Assembly: GCA_036961355.1 (NCBI GenBank)
Contig: JBALVL010000012.1
Location: forward strand, 1-64,000
Direction: 5' to 3'
From: Motiliproteus sp036961355
GTDB lineage: Bacteria > Pseudomonadota > Gammaproteobacteria > Pseudomonadales > Balneatricaceae
DNA length: 64,000 nt
In this document: in pieces, positions 17,696 through 26,616 of the stretch
How positions within the stretch are numbered: the first letter of the stretch is position 1
Layout of the letters: each line of letters begins with the position of its first letter
The notes under the pieces: model-generated
The model's database searches: none
Told to the model about the DNA's origin: nothing
What the model saw: only the letters and a program-made list of their open reading frames with translations
Made by a program: the position numbers and the translations under genes

Positions 17696-18337
17696 GTGGA
17701 TATCGAGCGCTCTGCAACTCCTGAGGGAGAGTGGCCCGTGGACAGAGCCGTATCGGCTTTCTGTACCGAATCCAAACCAGCGCGCAGCCTGTCTTGGCTA
17801 CGATTGCTGCCTATGCTGCTGCTCTGTTGCCTCGTTAGTTTTTTCTTCCGTTCAGCCTTGGCGGATGATGCGCCATCCGTTTCGCGGACCGACTACTCAA
17901 CGTTGGATCTACAGGTTCGGACTCTGAAAAAGGAGGTTCTGGCGATCAATCGTGAACTGCGGTTGCTGGAGGAGGAGATGCTATACCCCTCGGCGCAGCA
18001 GTTGGTGATGTTGTTATCGGTGCTACCGCAACCGGATTTTAAACTCGCTGAAATAAGCATCATGCTCGATGGCGTGGTGCTTGCGCTGCACCGCTACAGC
18101 GATGCCGAGAACGCGGCTTTGGCCAAGGGCGGAACGCATCGGCCCTACATGGGCAGGCTCAAACAGGGAGCGCATCAGTTAACGGTTTCTATATCCGGAA
18201 GGACTGCCGAGGGCGACACATTCCAACGGGCGATCCGGCAGCCAGTTGATAAGCAGCAAACCGCACGTTATATAGAGCTGAGGGTAGAACCTGCCCTGTT
18301 CTCAGATGTGCCACTGCTAAATATCTATCAGTGGTAA
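17696..18337 (+). CDS. Exported coiled-coil protein of the Agl/Tol-like operon
   Basis: This encodes 213 aa from GTG. A long N-region precedes a hydrophobic segment at about 35-57 (LRLLPMLLLCCLVSFFFRSALA) that could be a signal peptide or anchor. A coiled coil follows (LDLQVRTLKKEVLAINRELRLLEEEM) and then a beta-rich domain (KLAEISIMLDGVVLALHRYSD, GAHQLTVSISGRTAEGD, YIELRVEP). No named family was recognised. It starts the gene series ending in AgmX/PglI and sits 7 bp before the TPR gene. Confidence 0.65.
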   Translation: MDIERSATPEGEWPVDRAVSAFCTESKPARSLSWLRLLPMLLLCCLVSFFFRSALADDAPSVSRTDYSTLDLQVRTLKKEVLAINRELRLLEEEMLYPSAQQLVMLLSVLPQPDFKLAEISIMLDGVVLALHRYSDAENAALAKGGTHRPYMGRLKQGAHQLTVSISGRTAEGDTFQRAIRQPVDKQQTARYIELRVEPALFSDVPLLNIYQW

Positions 18338-18344
18338 CGCGGTC

Positions 18345-20429
18345 ATGCTGACGCTGCTACGTAAATCGGGATGGCGATGCCATCTGTTGGTCGCCATGCT
18401 TGGCGGTTCTGTATTTGGCGGCTCTATGCTGAATGGCTCTATGCCGGGTTCATCTATGCAGGCAAGGGCAGATGAGGCGCCCGGCCCAACGCGACTGCAA
18501 CAGTTGCTCTCAGGTGAAGCGCTGTACCGATCGCAACTCAACGACTATCTCTCGGCGATCCCCCAGCTGCAGTTGGCGCACGAGGAGGGCCTGCTAACGG
18601 ACTCCTCTGCTGAAAGTGAAGTTCTGCTGACCCGACTCAAACTGGGTTACGGGTTGCGAGGGGAGGCCGATAGTGAATTTCGAGCCCTGCTCGACGAGCG
18701 TATCGACCCACAGCTCAGAAACCGTGCCTGGTATGAACTGGCTCGCAGCTTTTACCAGCAGCGCAATCCGTCGTCGGCCAAGGCGGTGCTCGATAACATT
18801 CAAGGATCGGTGCCTGACGATATTCGCGGTGACCATCAATTACTCCAGTCACATGTGCTGATCGCGTTAGGGCAACATCAACAGGCGGCTCAGGCCCTCG
18901 AGAGCTGGAGAGGGGCGAAGTCATTGCGTGGTTATGGCTACTACAACCGAGGTATCGCGCTGATGCTGGCAGGGCGGGATACCGATGCGTTGGTATCGCT
19001 CAAGCGCGTGGTCGATCTGCCCGCGGAATCGGAAGAGTTACTGGCCTTAAGGGATAAAGCCAGTGTCACCATCGGATATACGCTGGCACGTCAGGGTGAC
19101 TTGCCGCAAGCTCGGAAGTATCTGCAACGTGTCCGCCTGCGTGGTCCCTCGTCAAACAAGGCGCTATTGGCGAGCGGTTGGATTGCGCAGCAGCAGGGCC
19201 AAACCAAACAGGCGTTAGCACCTTGGATGGAGCTACGTAAAAGGGCGTTGTCAGATCCTGCGGTGCAGCAGTCGTTGCTGGCGGTGCCATCGTTATACCA
19301 ACAGTCGGCTCCGGCTTCGGCGGTGAAGGACTATGAAGCCGCCGTTACCGCTTTCTCCCGTGAGTTGGATTCAATTGATCAAGCGACAGCATCGCTGCAG
19401 CAGGGGCATAACCTCGGTGAACTGTTGGCTGCCGAACCCGTAAAGACGACAGTAACGGCGGTGTCCGGAACATCCGACTCTGGACTCCCTAAGCCCGGTT
19501 TATCTGCCCTTGGAGCTTCTGCATCTAGATTGTCTGAACCTGGATTGTCTGAACCTGGATTGTCTGAACCAACATCCTCCCAGCGGATGGGGTCGTTATT
19601 GGCCAGTCGTATTTTTCAGCAGACGGCGCGCGGGCGCAGTGACTTGCGTGCGATGATCGATAATCTGGACGAAGGGCTCAGAAGTGTCGATGCGCTGGCT
19701 CGGTTAACCCGACCCGGCTCTGATCGAATCGCTGATGAGGTGGTGACGGAGGAGTATCGGACCCGCTCGACACCAGGTACGGCAGCTATCCCCGGTGCGA
19801 GCGTCGGCAGATCACAAGCCGTGCCGGTTAATCCGCTGGTTGGTAGCGGCCTGTCAATCAGGAACCGTTTTTTGGGTTTACCGACTGGCTATCCGGGGGA
19901 CTTTCCCGATTCGGAAGTTATCGCTTTGCCGGAGTCATCGCAGGAACTTCCCGATTCTTACGCCTTCAATCTCCCCGGAGGTGGCTCAATCATCATTCCT
20001 AATCGGGGTGATTGGCATCGCAATCCGACAGGCAAATGGCGGGCTCACAACAACAGCGTGCCTGAACTATCAGCGCTAGCGGTTGCCCCGGCCAACCCCC
20101 AACCCCTCAGCCAACCCCAGCCGTTGAGTCCTTCACTGGCCGAGCTGGTTACGGCGTTGAGTGAAACCCGCATACGAATACGGCGTATCGTCAGTCGTGC
20201 CAAGCTTGGGTCTCGTCCGGGCGGCCAGCTGGATGAACATATCGCATCGTTACGGCAGCGGATTGTGCTGCTGCGGGACCGTACTGTCGTTGCTGTTGAA
20301 CACTACGAACAGCACGCACGCAACTTGGCGCTGGAGGAACTCCAGCGAAGTCATGATCAACTGCAACATAACCTCAGACAGGCCCGGCTTGAATTGGCCA
20401 AAAGTTATGACTCAGCCAATGCGCATTAA
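18345..20429 (+). CDS. Exported TPR-containing protein
   Basis: This encodes 694 aa. An N-terminal hydrophobic region contains four Gly-Ser-rich 5-residue units (residues 20-39). TPR-like helical repeats fill about 55-330 (EALYRSQLNDYLSAIPQLQLAHEEG, ARQGDLPQARKYLQRVR). A variable Ser/Pro/Leu-rich linker contains six 5-residue units (19482-19571). The C-terminus is a long helical region (RQRIVLLRDRTVVAVEHYEQHARNLALEELQRSHDQL). Probably a periplasmic or outer-membrane-associated scaffold. It overlaps the next gene by 23 bp. Confidence 0.7.
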   Translation: MLTLLRKSGWRCHLLVAMLGGSVFGGSMLNGSMPGSSMQARADEAPGPTRLQQLLSGEALYRSQLNDYLSAIPQLQLAHEEGLLTDSSAESEVLLTRLKLGYGLRGEADSEFRALLDERIDPQLRNRAWYELARSFYQQRNPSSAKAVLDNIQGSVPDDIRGDHQLLQSHVLIALGQHQQAAQALESWRGAKSLRGYGYYNRGIALMLAGRDTDALVSLKRVVDLPAESEELLALRDKASVTIGYTLARQGDLPQARKYLQRVRLRGPSSNKALLASGWIAQQQGQTKQALAPWMELRKRALSDPAVQQSLLAVPSLYQQSAPASAVKDYEAAVTAFSRELDSIDQATASLQQGHNLGELLAAEPVKTTVTAVSGTSDSGLPKPGLSALGASASRLSEPGLSEPGLSEPTSSQRMGSLLASRIFQQTARGRSDLRAMIDNLDEGLRSVDALARLTRPGSDRIADEVVTEEYRTRSTPGTAAIPGASVGRSQAVPVNPLVGSGLSIRNRFLGLPTGYPGDFPDSEVIALPESSQELPDSYAFNLPGGGSIIIPNRGDWHRNPTGKWRAHNNSVPELSALAVAPANPQPLSQPQPLSPSLAELVTALSETRIRIRRIVSRAKLGSRPGGQLDEHIASLRQRIVLLRDRTVVAVEHYEQHARNLALEELQRSHDQLQHNLRQARLELAKSYDSANAH
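18402..18461 (+). repeat. 15-bp tandem array (4 units) in the exported TPR gene
   Basis: Four consecutive in-frame units of 15 bp, starting GGCGGTTCTGTATTT, encode GGSVF, GGSML, NGSMP and GSSMQ. The array lies within the N-terminal export region, just before the probable cleavage site. The units have diverged from each other, so the array is not brand new. Confidence 0.7.
19482..19571 (+). repeat. 15-bp tandem array (6 units) in the TPR protein linker
   Basis: Six in-frame 15-bp units encode GLPKP, GLSAL, GASAS, RLSEP, GLSEP and GLSEP. The last three are nearly identical at DNA level (core TTGTCTGAACC), while the first three have diverged. The array lies in a low-complexity linker between the TPR region and the C-terminal helical region. 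Confidence 0.75.
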
Positions 20430-23400
20430 CTTCGATCCGAATCCCTCGCGCTTACGTTTTAAGGAACGTCTGAGGGATCGTTTGAGGCTAGGGACTGTTG
20501 CTGTGCTTATCATCGGAATTTTTGTTATGGCCGGCTGTACAGGGGCTCCGGCGCGTCATACAGATGGAGGTTCGACGGCATCACAGACGCTTGCCGATCT
20601 GCCATTAAGCGCCACTCAGGCGGTTTATACAGCGGCTGATTCAGAGGGTATTGATGATACCAGCCACAAAGCGATTGCGGGCTATCGTGACTTTTTAGCA
20701 CGCTACCCTGACTCAGCGGACAGGCCGGAGATACTGCGTCGAATGGCTGATCTGATGGTCGATGTCGGTGAAGCGGCAGCTATTGATACTGCCATAGATC
20801 CCATCGTTTTTAGTCAAGGCGCGCCAAAAGGAGCAGGGTTAATAGGCACTGCAACCGAGACAACGAACCATCGTTTTGACGAACCGATAGCGATCTACCA
20901 AGGTTTACTGAGTAGTGATCCACAAAACCCTGCCAACGACGAAATTCTTTATCAACTTGCCAGGGCGCAGCAGAACAATGGCCAAGCGTCGCAGGCACTG
21001 ATAACGCTCGAACTTTTAACCACCCAATACCCAGCTACTGAAAACCGGAACGACGGCAATAGGATCTATGCGGATACTCAGTTTCGACGGGCGGAGATTT
21101 TTTTTGCAGAGCGGGACTTTGTACAGGCTGAGAAAGGTTACGCCGACGTGGTCGCGTTGGGTGACTCGGTGCAACTCTATCAGCAGGCTCAGTATAAGTT
21201 GGGGTGGAGTTTGTTTAAGCAGCAGCGTTACCAAAGTGCGCTGCTGCCATTTACCCAGATACTGGACCGTCAGTTGATTCGGGTGATTGATACGCAACAA
21301 GCGGCTGATCCGCGAGCAGATCCCCGTGTCGCGCTTGCCGGGCTTTCCCGGACTGAGCAGGAACAAGTTGCCGACATTTTTCGTGGGCTGAGTCTGAGCT
21401 TTTCCTATCTGGCCGGACCCGATTCAATTGTTGAGTTCTTCGATCAGCGGGGCGAGCGTAATTACCAGGTGCTGCTCTATGCCGATCTTGCGGCGCTCTA
21501 CCAACGCAATGAATTGCTGGCCGATGCAGCCCGTACCTGGTTGGCGTTGGTGGCACGCGATCCGGATGGGCCGATGGCACCGACGGCTTATATCAAAGCG
21601 ATCGATCTTTACCAGCAAGCGGGATCGTCGCAACCGTTGTGGCAGGCGCGCGCTGACTTTGCCCGCCACTACCGTTGGGATCAAGACTACTGGGTCAGCC
21701 ACTCTGCCAACCCGCCAGCGGAGCTGGTGGAGGCGCTGCAGCTTGAGTTGGTGCAGTTGTCCGGTTATCACCATCGTCGTGCCTTGGCTAGCGACGAGGT
21801 GGAGGTGTATCAGCAGGCGGAGCGTTGGTACCGTCAATATCTAGCTCAGTTTGGAGAGGCCGAAGAGGGGCCAGAGATCAACTATCAACTGGCCGAATTG
21901 CTGTATCAACGCGGTGATTACCAAGGCGCTGTAAATGAGTATGAGCGGGTTGCATATGACCGAGGCGATCTCGATTTGGCTGCTAAGGCCGGGCGGTCGG
22001 CTTTGCAGGCGTACCAGCGTTTAGCCGAGATAGAAGGAAACAGAGAAGGCGAGACGAACCGAAGTGCTGCTGAAGCCACGCACGCTAACGTAGGGCTTAA
22101 TGTAGAAATGAGTGAACGCCTGAACAGGAGCCGGATCCGATTTGTTATGTCCTTTCCTCAACATCAAGACGCCGCTGCGGTATGGACCCAGACCGGTTAT
22201 GAATTGTTGCAACAGGGGGAGGCCGATGCAGTAGTGGCGCTGAGCGAAAACCTTAAGCAGCAGCGCAACGCTTTACAGGACAAGGATTTTCAGGGAGAGG
22301 ATTTACAGGATAAGGGTTTACAGGATAACGATTTTCAAGACAAGGCGTTGCCGCCAAAGCTGCAGCAAGCCGACCGGGTTTTGTGGGCGCAGGCTCAATA
22401 CGAGCGGGGTGAATTTGGGCTAGCCGAGCAAGGGTATCGTCAGGCTTTGACCAACGCGAAAATCGATCGCTCGCAGTATCTGGTGTTGCAGCAGGGGATT
22501 GCCCTTTCACTTTACCGCCAGGCCCAAACAGCCCTTCAACGTGGAGATCAACGGCTAGCGGCAACGTTGTTCCTGAAGGTAGCTGCTGTGCCACATTTGA
22601 CCAGTACGAATAAAGAGGAGACCAGTGCGAAGCAAGGGGAGGTCAGCTCGAATCAAGAGGAGTTCGACTCGATGATGCCGATCGATGCGCAACTGCAAGC
22701 GGCGACGCTGTTGCTCGGACTGGAAGAGTGGAGTGACGCGGTTCGGGTGCTGGAACGATTACAACTGGCGCACCCGCCACCAAGTCTGGACCCGCAGCGG
22801 CAGTTGTCAGTCACCAAAAAGCTGGCCTTTGCTTATCATCGTAGCGCTCGCTACGCCGAGGCGGCCACGGAGTATCAGCGGCTGGGACTAGCTAAGCAGG
22901 GGGGAGGGGAACAGGGACAGCCGGACCTGCGTCCTCAGGCCTTGCTACGATCGGCTGAGTTGTTCTTAAATGCGGGTCAGGTGGCCGGAGCCATAACTGT
23001 CCTTGAGGCTTATGTGGAACGTTTTCCGAAGCCGGTGGGTGAAGCAACCCAGGCGATGTTGCAGTTGGCCAACCTGTCTTACGATCGGGGTGATTTGACT
23101 GCCCAGCGGCGCTGGTTAAACCGGATCGTAAAGGCAGACCGGGTTGATGGCGATGCGACCAGCACAGTGGTTGCTGCCAACGCGACATTACAGCTGGCTG
23201 ACCCGCCGCGGCTTAATTTTGAGCAGATTGAGCTGGTTGAACCACTGCAGCAGAGTCTGACTAAAAAACTGTCGGCGATGGAGCAGGCGTTGGCAGCGTT
23301 AGCGTCAGCATCCACCTACCGTGTTGCTTCGGTCAGTAACGCTGTGCGTTACCGCGAGGCGGCGATCTATCATCAGTTTTATCGTTCGCTGCTCGACTCT

Positions 23401-24177
23401 GAACGGCCCGCAGGGCTTAACCGCGAAGAGACCGATCATTACAACCGGCTGCTGGCGTCACAGGCGGAGCCTTTCAAGCAGAAATCGATACTGTTGTATC
23501 AGGCCCAAATGCGTCGTACACCGGCTGAGCCGCTTGATAACTGGACACAACTGAGTTTGGCAGCCTTGACTTCGCTGAACCCGCAGCAGTATGCCAAACC
23601 CGAGCGTAGCGACCCCTGGTGGCGGTCCGAGCAGGTTGAACCTTCCCTTTGTGTTGAGGTTAGCCGCTGGCATGGTTGTGCGGCAGGTGGTCGACCCGAG
23701 CTGCGAGCCCAGTCGCTACCCAAACCTCTGCCCAAGCCGTTCAGAGAGATGTCGGAGCAAATTGCGCAGCAGCAGTTTGCTGAAGCTGAGGCGTTGTTAG
23801 CGAAAAGTGCACAGCAGGGACATTACCCTGATCAATTGCTCGAATACATCGGTGATGCCGCGCAGCGTGGCGACTTTGACGGCGTCAATGAGTTGTTGCA
23901 GTGGTTGCCTGAGTTGGATGCTGGCAAATCCATCGCCTACACTCAGCTTGGTATTCAACTTCGCCAAGCGGGGTATCTGTCTCGGGCTAGGATGGCTTAT
24001 CAGCGCGCTTTGGAGGTCAAGCCGGATTACCCCTTGGCACACCTGAATCTTGGCATCCTGTGTGAGCTTTATCTGCAGGTGACCGAGTGTGCGATGAATC
24101 ATTACGGTGCCTTTCAACGCCTCTCGGTGGTGGCCGATCCGCAGGTAAATCGATGGCTTGAGGGGTTACAACGATGA
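20407..24177 (+). CDS. Giant TPR lipoprotein (1256 aa)
   Basis: The start chosen is ATG at 20407, overlapping the previous gene by 23 bp; the frame is open from 20161 but upstream codons are a shadow of that gene. A signal peptide ends in a lipobox (VMAGC, Cys44), predicting a lipoprotein. The rest is built of TPR-like helices (ATEYQRLGLAK; NYQLAELLYQRGDYQGAVNEYERVAYDRGD; RAGYLSRARMAYQRALEVKPDYPLAHLNLGILCE at the end). Two repeat arrays lie in linkers (22270-22359 and 22600-22662). Large TPR lipoproteins accompany Agl/Glt-type systems, which fits the ExbB-ExbD-AgmX genes downstream. Function is inferred only. Confidence 0.75.
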   Translation: MTQPMRINFDPNPSRLRFKERLRDRLRLGTVAVLIIGIFVMAGCTGAPARHTDGGSTASQTLADLPLSATQAVYTAADSEGIDDTSHKAIAGYRDFLARYPDSADRPEILRRMADLMVDVGEAAAIDTAIDPIVFSQGAPKGAGLIGTATETTNHRFDEPIAIYQGLLSSDPQNPANDEILYQLARAQQNNGQASQALITLELLTTQYPATENRNDGNRIYADTQFRRAEIFFAERDFVQAEKGYADVVALGDSVQLYQQAQYKLGWSLFKQQRYQSALLPFTQILDRQLIRVIDTQQAADPRADPRVALAGLSRTEQEQVADIFRGLSLSFSYLAGPDSIVEFFDQRGERNYQVLLYADLAALYQRNELLADAARTWLALVARDPDGPMAPTAYIKAIDLYQQAGSSQPLWQARADFARHYRWDQDYWVSHSANPPAELVEALQLELVQLSGYHHRRALASDEVEVYQQAERWYRQYLAQFGEAEEGPEINYQLAELLYQRGDYQGAVNEYERVAYDRGDLDLAAKAGRSALQAYQRLAEIEGNREGETNRSAAEATHANVGLNVEMSERLNRSRIRFVMSFPQHQDAAAVWTQTGYELLQQGEADAVVALSENLKQQRNALQDKDFQGEDLQDKGLQDNDFQDKALPPKLQQADRVLWAQAQYERGEFGLAEQGYRQALTNAKIDRSQYLVLQQGIALSLYRQAQTALQRGDQRLAATLFLKVAAVPHLTSTNKEETSAKQGEVSSNQEEFDSMMPIDAQLQAATLLLGLEEWSDAVRVLERLQLAHPPPSLDPQRQLSVTKKLAFAYHRSARYAEAATEYQRLGLAKQGGGEQGQPDLRPQALLRSAELFLNAGQVAGAITVLEAYVERFPKPVGEATQAMLQLANLSYDRGDLTAQRRWLNRIVKADRVDGDATSTVVAANATLQLADPPRLNFEQIELVEPLQQSLTKKLSAMEQALAALASASTYRVASVSNAVRYREAAIYHQFYRSLLDSERPAGLNREETDHYNRLLASQAEPFKQKSILLYQAQMRRTPAEPLDNWTQLSLAALTSLNPQQYAKPERSDPWWRSEQVEPSLCVEVSRWHGCAAGGRPELRAQSLPKPLPKPFREMSEQIAQQQFAEAEALLAKSAQQGHYPDQLLEYIGDAAQRGDFDGVNELLQWLPELDAGKSIAYTQLGIQLRQAGYLSRARMAYQRALEVKPDYPLAHLNLGILCELYLQVTECAMNHYGAFQRLSVVADPQVNRWLEGLQR
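22270..22359 (+). repeat. 15-bp tandem array (6 units) in the TPR lipoprotein gene
   Basis: Six in-frame 15-bp units encode ALQDK, DFQGE, DLQDK, GLQDN, DFQDK and ALPPK. The DNA core TTACAGGA(C/T)AAG recurs. The units are hydrophilic and probably form an exposed helical linker between TPR blocks. Confidence 0.75.
22600..22662 (+). repeat. 21-bp tandem array (3 units) in the TPR lipoprotein gene
   Basis: Three in-frame 21-bp units encode TSTNKEE, TSAKQGE and VSSNQEE. They lie about 240 bp after the 15-bp array in the same gene and again form a hydrophilic linker. Confidence 0.65.
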
Positions 24178-24190
24178 GGCGGAATTGTCT

Positions 24191-24293
24191 ATGAGGGATA
24201 GGCTATGAGGTATGCAGCTATGAGGTATGCAGTCATGAGGGATAGGCCATGCGGTATGCAGCTATGAGGTCTTTATCCATGCGCTATGCAGCG
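24191..24293 (+). repeat. 14-15-bp tandem array spanning a translation start
   Basis: Seven units, each beginning ATGAGG or ATGCGG (for example ATGAGGTATGCAGCT), follow one another with lengths 14, 15, 15, 14, 15, 15 and 15. They run from 24191 into the first codons of the next gene. The two 14-bp units shift frame, so only the last three units are in frame with the downstream protein (MRYAA, MRSLS, MRYAA). Each unit supplies an ATG, giving many candidate starts. Confidence 0.8.
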
Positions 24294-24620
24294 TCCAGCT
24301 TGCTGTTTGTGGTGCTGTTTTTAGCGTTGTTGTTGAATTGCGTCCCTTTGGCGCAGGGGCAGGAAGATCAGGCGTCAGCCGGTCGTCAGCAGGCGCAAGC
24401 AAACAGCAACTCGCTGGAGCAGCAACCAATAGCGATTCGGGGCAACAAGGCCTTGCCCAAGACCCTGTTTATCGCGCCCTGGAAACAGTTGGGGTCACCG
24501 CTGGGTAGTGATCCTTTCGCGGCGCCTGCTGCTGAGCAGCCGGTACCGTTGGAGCGGGACCTGTTTCTCAAAGAGTTGGAGGTTTATCACGATGGCGTTC
24601 CCGCCGAAGACTCCTGGTAG
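24249..24620 (+). CDS. Small exported protein of the Agl/Tol-like operon
   Basis: This encodes 123 aa if begun at 24249; ATGs at 24264 and 24279 lie in the same repeat array, so the start is ambiguous. The last ATG gives a compact signal peptide (MRYAASSLLFVVLFLALLLNCVPLAQG). The mature part is short, Gln/Ala-rich, then IRGNKALPKTLFIAPWKQLGSPLGSDPF and ...LFLKELEVYHDGVPAEDSW. The family was not recognised. The position between the TPR lipoprotein and exbB suggests it is a periplasmic accessory factor of the same machine. Confidence 0.6.
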   Translation: MRYAAMRSLSMRYAASSLLFVVLFLALLLNCVPLAQGQEDQASAGRQQAQANSNSLEQQPIAIRGNKALPKTLFIAPWKQLGSPLGSDPFAAPAAEQPVPLERDLFLKELEVYHDGVPAEDSW

Positions 24621-24742
24621 TTGTCGGCATCGTAGTTATCAGTTTCGGATGGAATCAACACTTATTTGCCGGGCTCGTTGCTGTTGTTGGAACCTATATT
24701 GGGACCTAACTAACGCTGTGCCGCCAATCAGAGGGAGATTGT

Positions 24743-25402
24743 ATGGACAAACTCTACGCAGTATTGGGCTTCTTTCAGTCCGGCGGCCTGTTTATGTACC
24801 CGATTGCATTCATCCTAGCGCTGGGGGTCGCTATTGCGATCGAGCGTTATATCTATCTATCGGTGGCCGAGAACCGTAACCGTAAAGTTTGGAAACAGGT
24901 GGTGCCGCTGGTGGAGCAGGGGCATGTTGAGCGAGCCTGGGAGTTGGTGCTGGGTTCGAACTCGGTGATGAGCCAGGTATTAGGTTATGGCTTGCAGTGC
25001 GCACAGTCACCCAGCAGCAAGGATGCAGTACAGCGGGCAATGGAGGAGGGGGCGCTAGAATTTCTTCCTCGACTGGAGAAGCGCACGCATTACCTAGCGA
25101 CCTTTGCCAATGTGGCTACGCTGTTGGGACTTTTGGGAACCATCATGGGTTTGACTGAGGCGTTCTCGACGCTGTCCGATGTGGGCTCGGGTGACCGGGC
25201 GCAGGTGTTGTCGGCCAGTATCTCGCTGGCGATGAATACGACGGCTTTTGGTTTGATGGTTGCGATTCCGATGTTGCTGGTCCACGCCTATATGCAAACC
25301 AAGGTGACGCAGGTGTTAGACGGCTTGCAGATGGCGTCGATCAAACTGCCTAAAATGCTGGACGTTGAGCTGAAGAGCTTGGATATCAGCCATGATAGCT
25401 AG
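24743..25402 (+). CDS. ExbB/TolQ/MotA-type proton channel subunit
   Basis: This encodes 219 aa with ATG after GGGAG. There are three TM segments (about 12-34, 114-136, 155-182) and the family core THYLATFANVATLLGLLGTIMGLTEAFSTL, followed by ISLAMNTTAFGLMVAIPMLLVHAYM. This is the stator-ring subunit that, with ExbD-like partners, turns proton flow into force across the envelope. It overlaps the first exbD gene by 11 bp. With AgmX and TPR partners it resembles Agl/Glt-type or Tol-like complexes rather than iron-uptake TonB systems. Confidence 0.9.
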   Translation: MDKLYAVLGFFQSGGLFMYPIAFILALGVAIAIERYIYLSVAENRNRKVWKQVVPLVEQGHVERAWELVLGSNSVMSQVLGYGLQCAQSPSSKDAVQRAMEEGALEFLPRLEKRTHYLATFANVATLLGLLGTIMGLTEAFSTLSDVGSGDRAQVLSASISLAMNTTAFGLMVAIPMLLVHAYMQTKVTQVLDGLQMASIKLPKMLDVELKSLDISHDS

Positions 25403-25928
25403 ATATCACAGTCGTCTGAGGCGTGATGCTGAGTCGGTAGATGTGACCGCATTTCTTAGCCTGATGGTGATTCTGATCCCTTTCTTGCTGATCTCGACGG
25501 TACTGTCGCAACTGGCGATTATCGATCTGCAGGTTGCACAGGGTGAGTCTCAAGCCGCCGATGTCAGCGATCCACTAGGGTTGCAGCTGGTGGTTCGCTC
25601 GACGGTGATTGAACTTGATCACCAACAACGACAACAGCCGTTGCTGATTGATCGAGCGCAGGGGGAGAAGGCGTGGCAGTTGTTGGCCCAGCAGTTGCTC
25701 GAGCTTAAGCAGCGCTACCCGCAAAGTACTGCGGCGACAGTTTTGCTGGAATCACAAGTGAGCTACGAGGTGTTGATTCGGGTTGTCGACTTGGTTCGCC
25801 TTCAATCGAGCACTCTAGGGTCTGAGCCAGTCGCGGCGTCTGCGTCCGCCCAGCAACAGCCGCTGTTTCCGGATCTGACGCTGGGTGAAGTCTCAACCCG
25901 CAGCGCAGCAGGGAAGGGTTCACCGTGA
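25392..25928 (+). CDS. ExbD/TolR-like subunit lacking the TM aspartate
   Basis: This encodes 178 aa. A short cytosolic N-terminus leads to one TM helix (about 18-42) and a periplasmic domain. Aligned to ExbD (VTPFIDVMLVLLIIF), the helix here reads VTAFLSLMVILIPFLL, so the proton-carrying Asp is Ser23. The second ExbD gene downstream keeps Asp30. The genes overlap by 4 bp (GTGA), suggesting balanced production of a mixed pair. Confidence 0.82.
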   Translation: MIARYHSRLRRDAESVDVTAFLSLMVILIPFLLISTVLSQLAIIDLQVAQGESQAADVSDPLGLQLVVRSTVIELDHQQRQQPLLIDRAQGEKAWQLLAQQLLELKQRYPQSTAATVLLESQVSYEVLIRVVDLVRLQSSTLGSEPVAASASAQQQPLFPDLTLGEVSTRSAAGKGSP

Positions 25929-26509
25929 ACCTGACCCTAGCTGAACAGGTACGCCTGCGACGGCACAGGCGCAGCGGTCTAACAACGCCGCTGAATCTGG
26001 TCGCGCTGATGGATGTGTTTACCATCCTGGTGTTTTTCTTTTTAGCGCACTCCTCCAGTACCGCCCTTAGCGCGGCCGATCAGCAGATCCGTTTACCCGA
26101 ATCGGTGGCACAACAGCCGCCTCAACCTGCGCTGGTGGTGACGATCACGACGCGGCAGCTGTTATTGGAGGGTCAGATGGTTGATACGCTGGCGGCGGTG
26201 CAAGCATCAGCTGACAGCGCGATACCGGCGCTGGTGCAAGCGTTGGCGGCTGAGCTTGGGGTTGCAAGGGGAGAGCGTTCTGGGTCATCAAGAGGAGAGA
26301 GTAGCGAGTCAACAACAGCAGCGAACACCCAGGCAAGTACCGCGGGTGAAATCCTGCCCCGTCGCGAAGTCACAATCATGGCTGACTTGTCGATACCGTT
26401 TCGGGTGATAAAAAAAGTGATGTTGAGCTGCCAGCAAGCTGGCTACCAACAGATTTCGCTGTCGGTGGTACAAAAATCGGTAGCTCAACGATCGGGAGGA
26501 ACATTGTGA
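25925..26509 (+). CDS. ExbD/TolR-like subunit with TM aspartate
   Basis: This encodes 194 aa from GTG overlapping the previous stop. The TM helix at about 24-44 contains the conserved Asp30 (LVALMDVFTILVFFFL). The periplasmic part includes QQPALVVTITTRQLLLEGQ, a Ser/Glu-rich insert (RGERSGSSRGESSES) and the TolR-like end VTIMADLSIPFRVIKKVMLSCQQAGYQQISLSVV. It is the likely functional proton-coupled partner of the ExbB subunit. Confidence 0.87.
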   Translation: MNLTLAEQVRLRRHRRSGLTTPLNLVALMDVFTILVFFFLAHSSSTALSAADQQIRLPESVAQQPPQPALVVTITTRQLLLEGQMVDTLAAVQASADSAIPALVQALAAELGVARGERSGSSRGESSESTTAANTQASTAGEILPRREVTIMADLSIPFRVIKKVMLSCQQAGYQQISLSVVQKSVAQRSGGTL

Positions 26510-26616
26510 GCGACAGAAGAGGTGGCTTGGTAGATCGGATGTATTGCCAGTATTGGCCGTATCGATGTACTAAATCGTTAATTAAGCAGCATGAGCCACA
26601 GCAGGGATAAGCGCTG

